From PALSA-129 sp050014595 (lineage in GTDB: Bacteria > Acidobacteriota > Terriglobia > Bryobacterales > Bryobacteraceae): a DNA stretch of 64,000 nucleotides. The stretch is taken from contig JBEKDA010000002.1 in the NCBI GenBank assembly GCA_050014595.1, positions 62,001 through 126,000 of the forward strand, written 5' to 3'. The notes under the pieces were generated by a model, which saw nothing but the letters and a program-made list of their open reading frames with translations, was not told the origin of the DNA and ran no database searches. The translations under genes and the position numbers were made by a program. Positions 1 through 7,800 of the stretch are shown here, piece after piece (the first letter of the stretch is position 1; each line of letters opens with the position of its first letter).

Positions 1-141
1 GGGCGATGGGTTGGGGTTGCTGATCGGGATCGCCCTCGGTCACAATAACGTTGTCTTGATCCACAGATCCTCATTTTATCGTGAATCCCTGGTATTCTGT
101 TTTGAGGCTGGCGAGCGAAGCCAGCTTAGACGGACTTCAGG
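1..141. other. Left edge, no gene supported
   Basis: No coding sequence can be supported here. One forward frame stays open from the left edge to about 149, but its translation has no recognisable motif. A short inverted repeat (arms GCTGGC at 107-112 and GCCAGC at 120-125) lies just before the first gene. It could be a small hairpin or part of a dispersed repeat. Confidence 0.4.
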
Positions 142-549
142 GTGCCTGTGACAGGTTCGAAATCCAACATTTCACCAGACCTAGCGGCGGCGCGGCGCAA
201 AGCGGCGGTCATTGTGGCGGCGTGCACGGTGTTCGGCGCGGCGGCGCAGATTCTGATCAAAATCGGCATGAGCCCGGGCCACTTCGTGCCCAGCCTGATG
301 GGCCTGGCGACGGACGTGCCGCTGATCGCGGGATACGCGCTGTACGGCGTCTTCACGCTGGCGATGGTGCTGGCGCTGCGCGAGGGCGAGTTATCGATGC
401 TGTATCCGATCATCGCGCTGACTTACGTGTGGGTGACGCTGGCATCCTACTGGCTGCTGCACGATACTCCGAACCTTTACAAGAACCTGGGGATTGCCAC
501 GATTGTGGCGGGCGTAGCGGTGCTGGGCGGCGGAGGACGCAAGAAGTGA
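142..549 (+). CDS. EamA/SMR-like small membrane transporter subunit
   Basis: A 135-residue protein with four hydrophobic segments (about residues 22-42, 55-77, 84-105 and 112-130), the size and layout of half-size EamA/SMR proteins such as ArnE/ArnF. These move small amphipathic or lipid-linked molecules across the inner membrane, usually as two-chain dimers. The GTG start at 142 is chosen because it opens just before a short polar leader and the first membrane segment. The stop overlaps the GTG of the next gene by four bases (GTGA), so the two are probably translated together and may form a heterodimer. The glutamate in 'REGELSMLYPI' fits the conserved loop glutamate of the family. The substrate cannot be told from sequence. 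Confidence 0.7.
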   Translation: MPVTGSKSNISPDLAAARRKAAVIVAACTVFGAAAQILIKIGMSPGHFVPSLMGLATDVPLIAGYALYGVFTLAMVLALREGELSMLYPIIALTYVWVTLASYWLLHDTPNLYKNLGIATIVAGVAVLGGGGRKK

Positions 550-914
550 ACCCGGTGCTGGTGAAATCGATCCTGCTGGTGTTTCTGGCCGGAGTGGTGG
601 GCTCGTTCGGCGCGGTGTTTCTGAAGATGGGCGCGGGACGGCTCGACGGCGGCCTGCTCAGTTTCCTGAACGGGCGGCTGGTGTTGGGGGTGGCGCTGTA
701 TCTGGGCTCGTCGGTGATTTATGCGGCGGGGCTGCGCGGCGGACAGCTTACGGTGCTGTACCCGATGGTCTCGCTGGGATACATCTGGACGGTCCTATGG
801 GCGCGCCTGTTCTTCCGCGAAGCCTTCACCGGACGCAAGATGACGGGGCTGGGGCTGATTCTGCTGGGTGTGGCGCTGGTGGGGCTGGGGGAAGCGGCCA
901 AGGCGGCAAAGTAG
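546..914 (+). CDS. EamA/SMR-like small membrane transporter subunit, partner
   Basis: A 122-residue protein with four predicted membrane segments, similar in layout to the gene just upstream. The motif 'LRGGQLTVLYPMVSLGY' (residues about 59-75) matches 'LREGELSMLYPIIALTY' of its neighbour, so the two look like diverged paralogs. The GTG start at 546 overlaps the upstream stop as GTGA. A longer frame opening at 81 exists, but its first 155 codons run antisense-like through the neighbour and have no membrane character, so it is rejected. The likely role is one half of a two-component inner-membrane exporter or flippase; the cargo is unknown. Confidence 0.7.
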   Translation: MNPVLVKSILLVFLAGVVGSFGAVFLKMGAGRLDGGLLSFLNGRLVLGVALYLGSSVIYAAGLRGGQLTVLYPMVSLGYIWTVLWARLFFREAFTGRKMTGLGLILLGVALVGLGEAAKAAK

Positions 915-954
915 CATTTTCAATCTCCGCTACCAGTCAAGTCAATCTTCGCTC

Positions 955-1003
955 TTGACTGATCGGCGCTTTGGCGGTACGCTCTTTCCTAGATATCTAG
1001 GGG
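955..1003 (+). promoter_or_regulatory. Promoter and palindromic operator of padR-ADOP operon
   Basis: TTGACT (955-960) and TACGCT (978-983) are spaced 17 bases apart and make a fair sigma-70 pair. A perfect 14-base palindrome, CCTAGATATCTAGG (988-1001), follows and ends nine bases before the PadR start codon. Placement over the likely transcription start suggests autorepression by PadR. The palindrome is seen; its use is inference. Confidence 0.45.
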
Positions 1004-1009
1004 GAAGAG

Positions 1010-1342
1010 ATGAGCAAAGGCAAACCGGACGTTCTGCAGGGCACGCTGGACCTGCTGATTCTCAAAACGCTTTCCCGCGGGCGGCAGCACGGGTATGGCA
1101 TCGCGGTTCATATCCAGACGGTGTCTAACGATGCGCTGCGCGTGGAGGAGGGTTCGCTCTATCCGGCGCTGCACCGCATGGAGCAGGATGGATGGATTCG
1201 CGCCGAATGGGGCGCCTCCGGAAAGAACCGCAAAGCCAAATTCTATGAAATGACTGCCGCGGGCCGCCGCCAGCTCTCTGCCGAAGAAAAGAAGTGGCAG
1301 AACGTGACCGCGGCGGTTGGCACGGTCCTCAATTTCGCTTAG
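1010..1342 (+). CDS. PadR family transcriptional regulator
   Basis: A 110-residue winged-helix protein. The PadR signature is clear: 'LQGTLDLLILKTLSRG' at the N-terminus, 'HGYGIAVHI', 'VEEGSLYPALHRMEQDGWI' (recognition region and wing) and 'KFYEMTAAGRRQL'. PadR proteins are dimeric repressors released by small molecules. Start ATG 1010 follows a purine-rich GGGGGAAGAG. The ADOP permease begins eight bases after the stop, and PadR + ADOP pairs are a standard acidobacterial arrangement. It probably represses its own operon through the palindrome at 988-1001. Confidence 0.9.
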   Translation: MSKGKPDVLQGTLDLLILKTLSRGRQHGYGIAVHIQTVSNDALRVEEGSLYPALHRMEQDGWIRAEWGASGKNRKAKFYEMTAAGRRQLSAEEKKWQNVTAAVGTVLNFA

Positions 1343-1350
1343 GAGGCGCC

Positions 1351-3993
1351 ATGTCTCTGATCCGCAGAATTCGCGATACCTTCCGCCCGCATCGGCTGGA
1401 TAGCCAGCTCGATGACGAGTTTCAATTTCATCTGGAACAGCGCATCGAGGATCTGACCGCGCAGGGTGCGGCGCCGGAAGAAGCCCGGCGCGAGGCTGCG
1501 CGCATGTTCGGCAACCGCGCCCACCTGCGCGAATCCACGCGCGACCGCGATATGCTGGTGTGGCTTCAATCCATCCTGCAGGACCTGCGCTTCGCCGCGC
1601 GCAATCTGCGGCGCAGCCCCGCGTTCACGGCCGTCGCCATCCTTTCGCTGGCGTTTGGGATTGGCGTGAATGCCGCGATCTTTACGATGGTTCACGGCGT
1701 GCTGCTCGAGAAGTTGCCGGCGCCCGACCCTCAGCGGATCGTCCAGGTGCACGGCCACTACAAGGATTTCGACAACGATTCGTTTCACTTTCCGGTTTTT
1801 CGAGAGCTGCGGCGGCAGCGCGCGATTTTCTCGGACCTCATTGGCTTCCGCAACACGCCCGTGCTGATGGATATCGGCGGCAGCGTGCAACACGTGGCTC
1901 TCGAATTGGTCACCGGCGGGTACTTCCGCTTCTTCAATGCCCGGCCCGCGCTGGGCCGCCTGCTGGACGAAGAGGACGACCGTACGGAAGGCGCTCATCC
2001 GGTCTGCGTGCTGAGCTACGACGCCTGGCAAAATCTGTTCGGCGGGGACCCGGCGGTTCTGCGGCGTACCGTCGGCATCCGGGGAATCGCGCTGCGGATT
2101 GTGGGTGTCGCTCCGCCGGGTTTCATAGGCGCCGAACTGCAGAGCCGATACGACCTGTTTGTGCCGAGTTCGGAGAGTCACGATCTGGCCGGCATCCCGC
2201 GAGAGTCGGCAAACTACATCTGGCTTCGCCTGTTGGGCCGGCTTCAGCCGTCCCCCGCGCGGGCGGAAGCGTCGGCTCGCCTGGAGGCCGCCAGCCGCAC
2301 GATTGAGGATGCGCTCCCCAAAGGCCGGGCCAACCAGGGCGGGGTCTATCGGCTTCTCGATGCCAGCAAGGGATACGATAGCTGGCGCACGGCATTGCAC
2401 GATCCGTTGCTGATCCTGATGGGCGCGGTATCGCTGGTGCTGCTGGTAGCCTGCGCCAATCTCGCCAATCTTCTGCTGGCGCGGGCGGCCGAACGGCGCC
2501 AGGAGTACGCGATCAAGCTCGCGATCGGCATCAGCCGCGGGCGCCTGGTGCGGCAGTTGCTGGTGGAAACGGCGTTGCTGGCGATTGCCGGCGGAGCGCT
2601 GGCCTTCCTGCTTTCGGCCGCGCTCACTCGCTTTCTGCTTGCCATGTTCAATGCGGGCAGCGACTGGGCGGTCTTAAATGTATCGCCCAACTCCTCGGTG
2701 CTGTGGTTCACTCTTGGCGCATGCCTCATCACCATTCTGCTAGCCGGCGTTTATCCGGCCTGGCACGCTTCCCGCACGGACGCGGGGCCCGGCCTGAAGG
2801 CCTCCGCGCTGGGTGGGCGCCGCAACTTGGTCCGCCGCTCATTGATCCTGGTGCAGGTTACGCTGGCGGTGGTGCTGCTTTTCGGCGCCAACCTCTTCGC
2901 GCACAGCCTGCGGAATCTTAAAACGATCGACCTGGGCTATCGGATCGAGCACATTCTGAGCGTCCAGGTGGGTGTCAGCGGGACGCTAAACCATGCGAGA
3001 GGTTCCGTTTCGCCGCCCGAGATGAGAGAGGTTCTGGATCGTGCCCGGCATCTCCCCGGCGTCGAATCGGCAGCGCTCAGCGTGCCCGGCATCCTGTCGG
3101 GGAACATGTTCGGGGGCAGCATCACGCTCACGGACGCGGGGAGCGACCGGAGGCAAATTGGGGATCTGGGCTTGGTGATGGCCAGCCCAGGTTTCTTCTC
3201 CACGTTGCGAATGACAATGCTGCACGGCCGCGATTTCTCGCCTGGCGATGGTCCGGGCGCTCCGCCGGTGGCTATCGTCAACCAGCGCCTGGCTTCGCTC
3301 GCCTGGCCGGGCGAGGACCCCATCGGCAGGCATCTCGACGGCTGGAATTCCAAGAACGTCGAAGTCATCGGAGTCATTGCAAACACGCGTGATCGGCAGG
3401 TTCGCGACGCGTCAGCCCCGACCGTTTACCTGGCCTTCGATCAGCAACAAACACTGGGCGGTGCGCTCGAACTCCGATCGAGCACTGGGTTGCCGGCCCT
3501 CGAGTTGGCGGTGCGTCAAATCGTCAAATCCGCCGCGCCCGGCTACCAGGTTTCCGCGGCTTCCAGCCTTGAGCTTCTTCGCGATAACCAGATTCACCAG
3601 GAACGCCTGCTGGCGTTCCTCTCCTCGTTGTTTGGGGCACTGGGCGCCACCCTGGCGCTGGTGGGGATCTATGGCCTGATCGCTTACTCGGTGAGGCGCC
3701 GCACGCGCGAAATCGGCATCCGCATCAGCCTCGGCGCACAAAAGAGGGACGTGCTCTGGCTCTTCTCGCGCGAGGCCGCGTGGCTGATCGGCGGCGGCAT
3801 CCTGCTCGGTATTCCAGCGGCCCTGCTGCTGGCGCGCTTTGTCGGGAAGCTGCTGTATCAGGTTCCCACCTTCGATCCGGCGGGCATTGCCGCGACGGTC
3901 GCGCTGCTGGCGCTCGGCGGGTTGACCGCATCGGTTCTTCCGGCGCGGGGAGCCACGCGGGTAAGCCCGATCGAGGCGCTGCGGGAAGATTGA
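1351..3993 (+). CDS. ADOP-type MacB/FtsX-like permease
   Basis: An 880-residue protein of the acidobacterial duplicated orphan permease (ADOP) kind. It has a short cytoplasmic helical head (residues about 1-75, 'LDDEFQFHLEQRIEDL'), then two MacB-like periplasmic core + FtsX units. The first starts at 'NLRRSPAFTAVAILSLAFGI'. The C-terminal unit shows the FtsX signature 'RRRTREIGIRISLGAQ' and ends 'RVSPIEALRED'. No ATP-binding domain is present, as usual for ADOPs. Start ATG 1351 is chosen over upstream in-frame codons because AGGAGG (1341-1346) precedes it at the right distance and it lies just after the PadR stop. It is probably a mechanotransmission or export permease; the substrate is unknown. 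Confidence 0.88.
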   Translation: MSLIRRIRDTFRPHRLDSQLDDEFQFHLEQRIEDLTAQGAAPEEARREAARMFGNRAHLRESTRDRDMLVWLQSILQDLRFAARNLRRSPAFTAVAILSLAFGIGVNAAIFTMVHGVLLEKLPAPDPQRIVQVHGHYKDFDNDSFHFPVFRELRRQRAIFSDLIGFRNTPVLMDIGGSVQHVALELVTGGYFRFFNARPALGRLLDEEDDRTEGAHPVCVLSYDAWQNLFGGDPAVLRRTVGIRGIALRIVGVAPPGFIGAELQSRYDLFVPSSESHDLAGIPRESANYIWLRLLGRLQPSPARAEASARLEAASRTIEDALPKGRANQGGVYRLLDASKGYDSWRTALHDPLLILMGAVSLVLLVACANLANLLLARAAERRQEYAIKLAIGISRGRLVRQLLVETALLAIAGGALAFLLSAALTRFLLAMFNAGSDWAVLNVSPNSSVLWFTLGACLITILLAGVYPAWHASRTDAGPGLKASALGGRRNLVRRSLILVQVTLAVVLLFGANLFAHSLRNLKTIDLGYRIEHILSVQVGVSGTLNHARGSVSPPEMREVLDRARHLPGVESAALSVPGILSGNMFGGSITLTDAGSDRRQIGDLGLVMASPGFFSTLRMTMLHGRDFSPGDGPGAPPVAIVNQRLASLAWPGEDPIGRHLDGWNSKNVEVIGVIANTRDRQVRDASAPTVYLAFDQQQTLGGALELRSSTGLPALELAVRQIVKSAAPGYQVSAASSLELLRDNQIHQERLLAFLSSLFGALGATLALVGIYGLIAYSVRRRTREIGIRISLGAQKRDVLWLFSREAAWLIGGGILLGIPAALLLARFVGKLLYQVPTFDPAGIAATVALLALGGLTASVLPARGATRVSPIEALRED

Positions 3994-4060
3994 GGAGCCC
4001 GAGCTTCCAGAGTTGCTCCCGGAGAAGTGCGGTAAAAAGTCGAACAATAAGGCCAGCGCT

Positions 4061-4489
4061 TTACCCGAGCAGGATGCTGCCGCGCGCGCGTTCTGCAAGG
4101 GCACGGTCGAAAGTCACAAGCTGTCCGCCGGTGCTACGGGCGAAGGCCAACAGGTATGCGTCGGCCCACAATTTAGGAGAAGCGTGATCGGAGGATGCGC
4201 CCTTCCGGAAGGCGGCCTCCACATCCGATGGCTCCGGTACAAACGCGACTCGCTGGTCGGCATACAGCCGGTCATAGGCAGCCCATGCCTTCTTCATGCT
4301 CAAGGGCTTGCCGTTCATTGCGCCGGTGGTGGTCAGCAACCTGAGGACTGCCATTTGCGTCAGGCGGCAAAAGCCGATCACTTCCGAATCGTCCGTTGCC
4401 CACCAGCGCTTGGCGGCGTCCCGGTGGATGTGATCGGCCATGAGCAGGGCCAGCCAAACATTGACGTCAGGGAAGGTCAATGAGCTCAT
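4061..4489 (-). CDS. vapC: VapC-like PIN domain toxin
   Basis: A 142-residue PIN-domain protein of the TIGR00028 type. The first acidic residue is in 'FPDVNVWLALL' (D8), the subfamily motif 'GFCRLTQMAVLRLLT' follows, and the C-terminal acidic cluster is in 'WADAYLLAFA' and 'LVTFDRALAE'. PIN toxins of this type are Mg-dependent ribonucleases that cut tRNA or rRNA. Its start overlaps the upstream antitoxin gene by 23 bases, the usual antitoxin-first order. Length and residues look intact, so it is likely functional. Confidence 0.85.
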   Translation of the reverse strand: MSSLTFPDVNVWLALLMADHIHRDAAKRWWATDDSEVIGFCRLTQMAVLRLLTTTGAMNGKPLSMKKAWAAYDRLYADQRVAFVPEPSDVEAAFRKGASSDHASPKLWADAYLLAFARSTGGQLVTFDRALAERARGSILLG

Positions 4490-4721
4490 AAAGCCGACTG
4501 CTGGTCAGGTTAAACGGTTTTCCGGTGGAAGGCACGATCGGGCGATCGAGAGAGAGACGGCGTTTGGGCCGCCGCGGTCCCGCCTCAGCGACTGCCGTTT
4601 GGATGCCGCGCAGAATCAGTTGGCGCGCGGAACAACCCTGGCGGGCGGCGGCTTCGCGCAGGTCGCGATGCAGCCGGCGCGGGATATCGACGCTGGTGCG
4701 GATGTACTGGGAGCTGCTCAC
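4467..4721 (-). CDS. vapB: VapB-like ribbon-helix-helix antitoxin
   Basis: An 84-residue protein with an N-terminal ribbon-helix-helix segment ('IRTSVDIPRRLHRDLREAA') followed by a basic linker and a C-terminal tail that would bind the PIN toxin. An ATG at 4755-4757 is in frame, but it lies inside a good -35/-10 pair. The GTG at 4719-4721 therefore fits better and would make the mRNA nearly leaderless. The gene overlaps the toxin start. Such antitoxins repress their own promoter; the palindrome over the -35 box is the obvious target. Confidence 0.75.
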   Translation of the reverse strand: MSSSQYIRTSVDIPRRLHRDLREAAARQGCSARQLILRGIQTAVAEAGPRRPKRRLSLDRPIVPSTGKPFNLTSSRLYELIDLP

Positions 4722-4727
4722 GATGCT

Positions 4728-4757
4728 AGTATGGCGCTTGCGACTTAAATAAGTCAA
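4728..4757 (-). promoter_or_regulatory. vapBC promoter with palindromic operator
   Basis: On the minus strand TTGACT (4757-4752) and CATACT (4733-4728) are 18 bases apart. The palindrome GACTTAAATAAGTC (4742-4755; six-base arms) overlaps the -35 box. The predicted transcription start falls at about 4721, on the GTG chosen for the antitoxin. Binding of the antitoxin here would block polymerase. The elements are seen; the function is inferred. Confidence 0.5.
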
Positions 4758-4775
4758 ACCAGTGCTCTGACCGAT

Positions 4776-4800
4776 GCGAGCCGCGACCGTGAGGGAGCGG
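4776..4800 (+). repeat. Dispersed repeat family A, copy 1
   Basis: A 25-base element with core CGACCGTGAGGGAGCGG. Near-identical copies lie at 63814-63838 (one substitution) and, inverted, at 19915-19939; a 16-base partial copy is at 18848-18863. All lie between genes or at gene ends. CCGC/GCGG ends can pair. Confidence 0.75.
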
Positions 4801-4888
4801 TTGCCCGCAAAAGGCCAACTTCATGCGGTCATGGTACCAGGGCAGCGTGTGTCCGTAGCCGTTTCGGAGCCGGGGACCGCCTCTGCCC

Positions 4889-7800
4889 CTACTCCAGCCG
4901 CGTCGGTGCGCCTGCGTAGCGCAGATTGGGCAGCAGATGCTCGTGCTTCATGATCACGCTGTGCGGGGCGACGTGCGTGCCTGCGCCGATATCGGCGCCG
5001 TACAGCGGGACGGTGTTGGTGCCGAGCGTGGCGCGGCGGCGGATGACCACGCGGTCGATTTTGAGCACGCGGTCCTCGAAGGTGTGGGACTGGAGGGTGC
5101 TGCTGACGGTGGCGTCGTCTTCGATGGTGAGCATATCGGGATCGACCACCTGGGAGAAACCGGCGCCCAGCACGACGCGCTTGCCGAGTCTGACGCCCAT
5201 GGCGCGGAGATACCAGGAAAGCAGCAGGGTACCTTCCAGCGCGGCCAGGGCGCCGCGGGAATAGAGGGCCCAGGCGACGTAGAGGAAATCCCAGCGGCTG
5301 CACCAACAGGACCATAGGGGATGCTGGCCGGGACGGACGCGGCCTAGCAGCCCCCACTTGAGGATCAGCACCAGAAGGCTGAGCGCGGCGCCGGCGGCGA
5401 AGGTGACCAGCGGGACGCGCCAGAACAACAGCTCCGGCCACGGAGTGACGGGTTCCACTATGGCGATGGCCTGCAACCAGAGCATGGCCGCGATGGTGGG
5501 TGCGGCGGGAAGCGCGAAGCGCAGCAACTCCCAGAAGACGCGGTTCCAGTAACGGATGAAGGATGGGTCGTAAGTGAGACTCCGGTCGACAGTTATGATT
5601 TCTCGCACGGCCAGCTCAAAGGGCGGGTGGCCGAACCAGGAAGTGCCGGTGCGGACGAGCCTGTCATCGGCGACGGTCGAGACCCCAAGCAGGATGTTTT
5701 CGGGGAGCGACTGGCCGGACGGGACCACGGCGTGGTTGCCGAGGAAGGTGTTCTTCGAAATGCGGGTGCGGGTGAGGGTGACGGTGCCGCGGTGGATGCG
5801 CGGGCCGGCCAGATAGATGCCGTCGGCGAAGAAACACTCGGGGCCGATCTCGACCAGCTCGGGGACGACGTCAAGGATGGTCGAAATCTCGCATCCGGGT
5901 CCGATGTGCATGCCGGCGAGGCGCAGCCACAGGGGCCAGAAGAGCGTGCCGCTGAGCCAAACGCCAGCGGAGTAAAGGATGCCAGGCTTGAGCCAGACGC
6001 GGATGTACGATGGGCTCCAGCGGCTGATGACGCCTTCCGGCACGGGCCCCAGCAGGCGCAGAATGAGGGCTTCGACCAGGAGCGAGAGGGGTACGGAGAG
6101 CGACGCCATGACGATCACCAGCAGGAAGGGCGTGAACTCAGCGGAGGGTTGTCTGAGCCAGACGGTGAGGCGGTCGGCGTCGACTTGGAGCGAGACCACC
6201 GCGAGGAGCGCGAGCAATTCCAGGTTGAGGACGGGCAGAGTGCCGATGGCATAGCGGGCCAGGACCATCCAGAGGCCATGCCAGAACGGGGAAAGCGTGC
6301 GTTCGTGCTCGGTGACGGCGGGGACGGGCGGCGCGTGGCCGGCGGGGCGGGCGGGGATGCCGTCCCAGCGTTGGCCGGCGGGGACAGTCGAGCCGGGCGG
6401 CAGCCAGGAGAGAGCGGTGAGCCAGGCGCCGGCGCCCAGACGCGCGCCGCCGGCGACACCGGCGCGGACATCGACAGTCGAGCCATCGCCCAAGGAGATG
6501 GGGGCGGCCACGATGTGGCCGGCGTCGAGTTCGATCAGACCCAGCGAAGCGTCCTGGGCGATGGTGACGTCGTCTCCGATTTCGAGCAGATCCCAGCCTC
6601 CTTGGCTCATGTGGACGCCGCGATGGATGTGGACGCGCCGGCCGATGCGGGCGCCGAGCGCACGCAGGGCGCCAAGCTGGAATTCGGTGCCCTCGATGAG
6701 CCACCAGGGAATGGCGCGCGTGAGCTGCTGGACCATCCAGTTACGCACGTAGAAGCTTCCCCAAACAGGCTCCTCGAGAGGGCGGTAGGCGCCCACCAGG
6801 AGACGCTTGGCTAATACGGAAGCGGCCACCGCCAGGAAACCATAGACCACCAGGCCGGCGAAGAATACCGCGGGCGCGAGCAGGAGCAGCGGGAAGATAC
6901 CCAGGCCGCGGGCGAGGCGCGGCGCGGCTTCGAAGACGACATAATAGGCCGCTGCCGCCACCACGGCAAAGGTCAGCAGCAGCCAGACGGCTTGGACGAC
7001 GGTCGAGAAAAAGGGGTGGCCGCCGCGCGGAAGGACGGCCGTTTTTTTTTCGGCTGGCGCGGGCGCCATGGGCGGCGCCGCGCGCATCCGCTCAGCCAGC
7101 GCGGCCACGGTACGGGTCTCGTAGACGTCGCGGACGGCCACCGGAGTCGAGGGCGTGAGGTGGCGCAGCCGCGTGACGAGCTGCGCGGCGCGCAAGGAAT
7201 CACCACCGAGAGAGGCGAAGAAATCGTCGTGGATGGAAACAGCCTGGCCGAGGATATCGCCAAAGGCGCCGGCCAGCAGGCTTTCCATGGAGTCGCGCGG
7301 CGGGGCGGCGGCGGATTCGGCGGCGGCGGGTGGATCTAGATGAGGAAGCGCGGCGCGGTTGAGCTTACCTCCCACGGTGACCGGCAGTTTGGCGAGGAGG
7401 CCGAAACGCGCCGGCACCATATAAGAGGGGACGATTTCCCGCAGAATCGATTTGAGCGAATCGGGCGATGGGGGTACCGCGGAATCCGAGGGGAGCAGAA
7501 ACGCAACCAGCAGGGGCTGGCCGCCGTCGTCCTGGATTCTGCAGGCGGCGGCGTGGACACCGGGACAAGCGGCCAGGTGCGCTTCGATCTCCTCCAACTC
7601 CACGCGGTAGCCGCGGATTTTGACTTGGGAATCGATGCGGCCGTGGCAATGCAGGTTGCCGTCGGAATCGCGGTGGGCCAGGTCGCCGGAGCGGTAGATG
7701 CGTCCCAGCCGGGGATGCACGGGGAACTTCTCGGCGGTGAGCTCGGAGCGGTTCCAATAGCCGCGGGCCAGGGCGACGCCCCCGATGGCCAGTTCGCCCC

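Noticed and set aside
81..545. Long upstream extension of the second EamA/SMR-like gene
   Set aside because: The extra codons overlap the first gene in another frame and show no membrane segments; the GTG at 546 with GTGA overlap explains the gene better.
1339..2400. 353-codon minus-strand open frame opposite the first ADOP permease
   Set aside because: No motif, atypical composition, inside a clear gene.
5627..6814. 395-codon plus-strand open frame opposite the NRPS-like gene
   Set aside because: Gly/Asp/Glu-rich shadow, no family signature.
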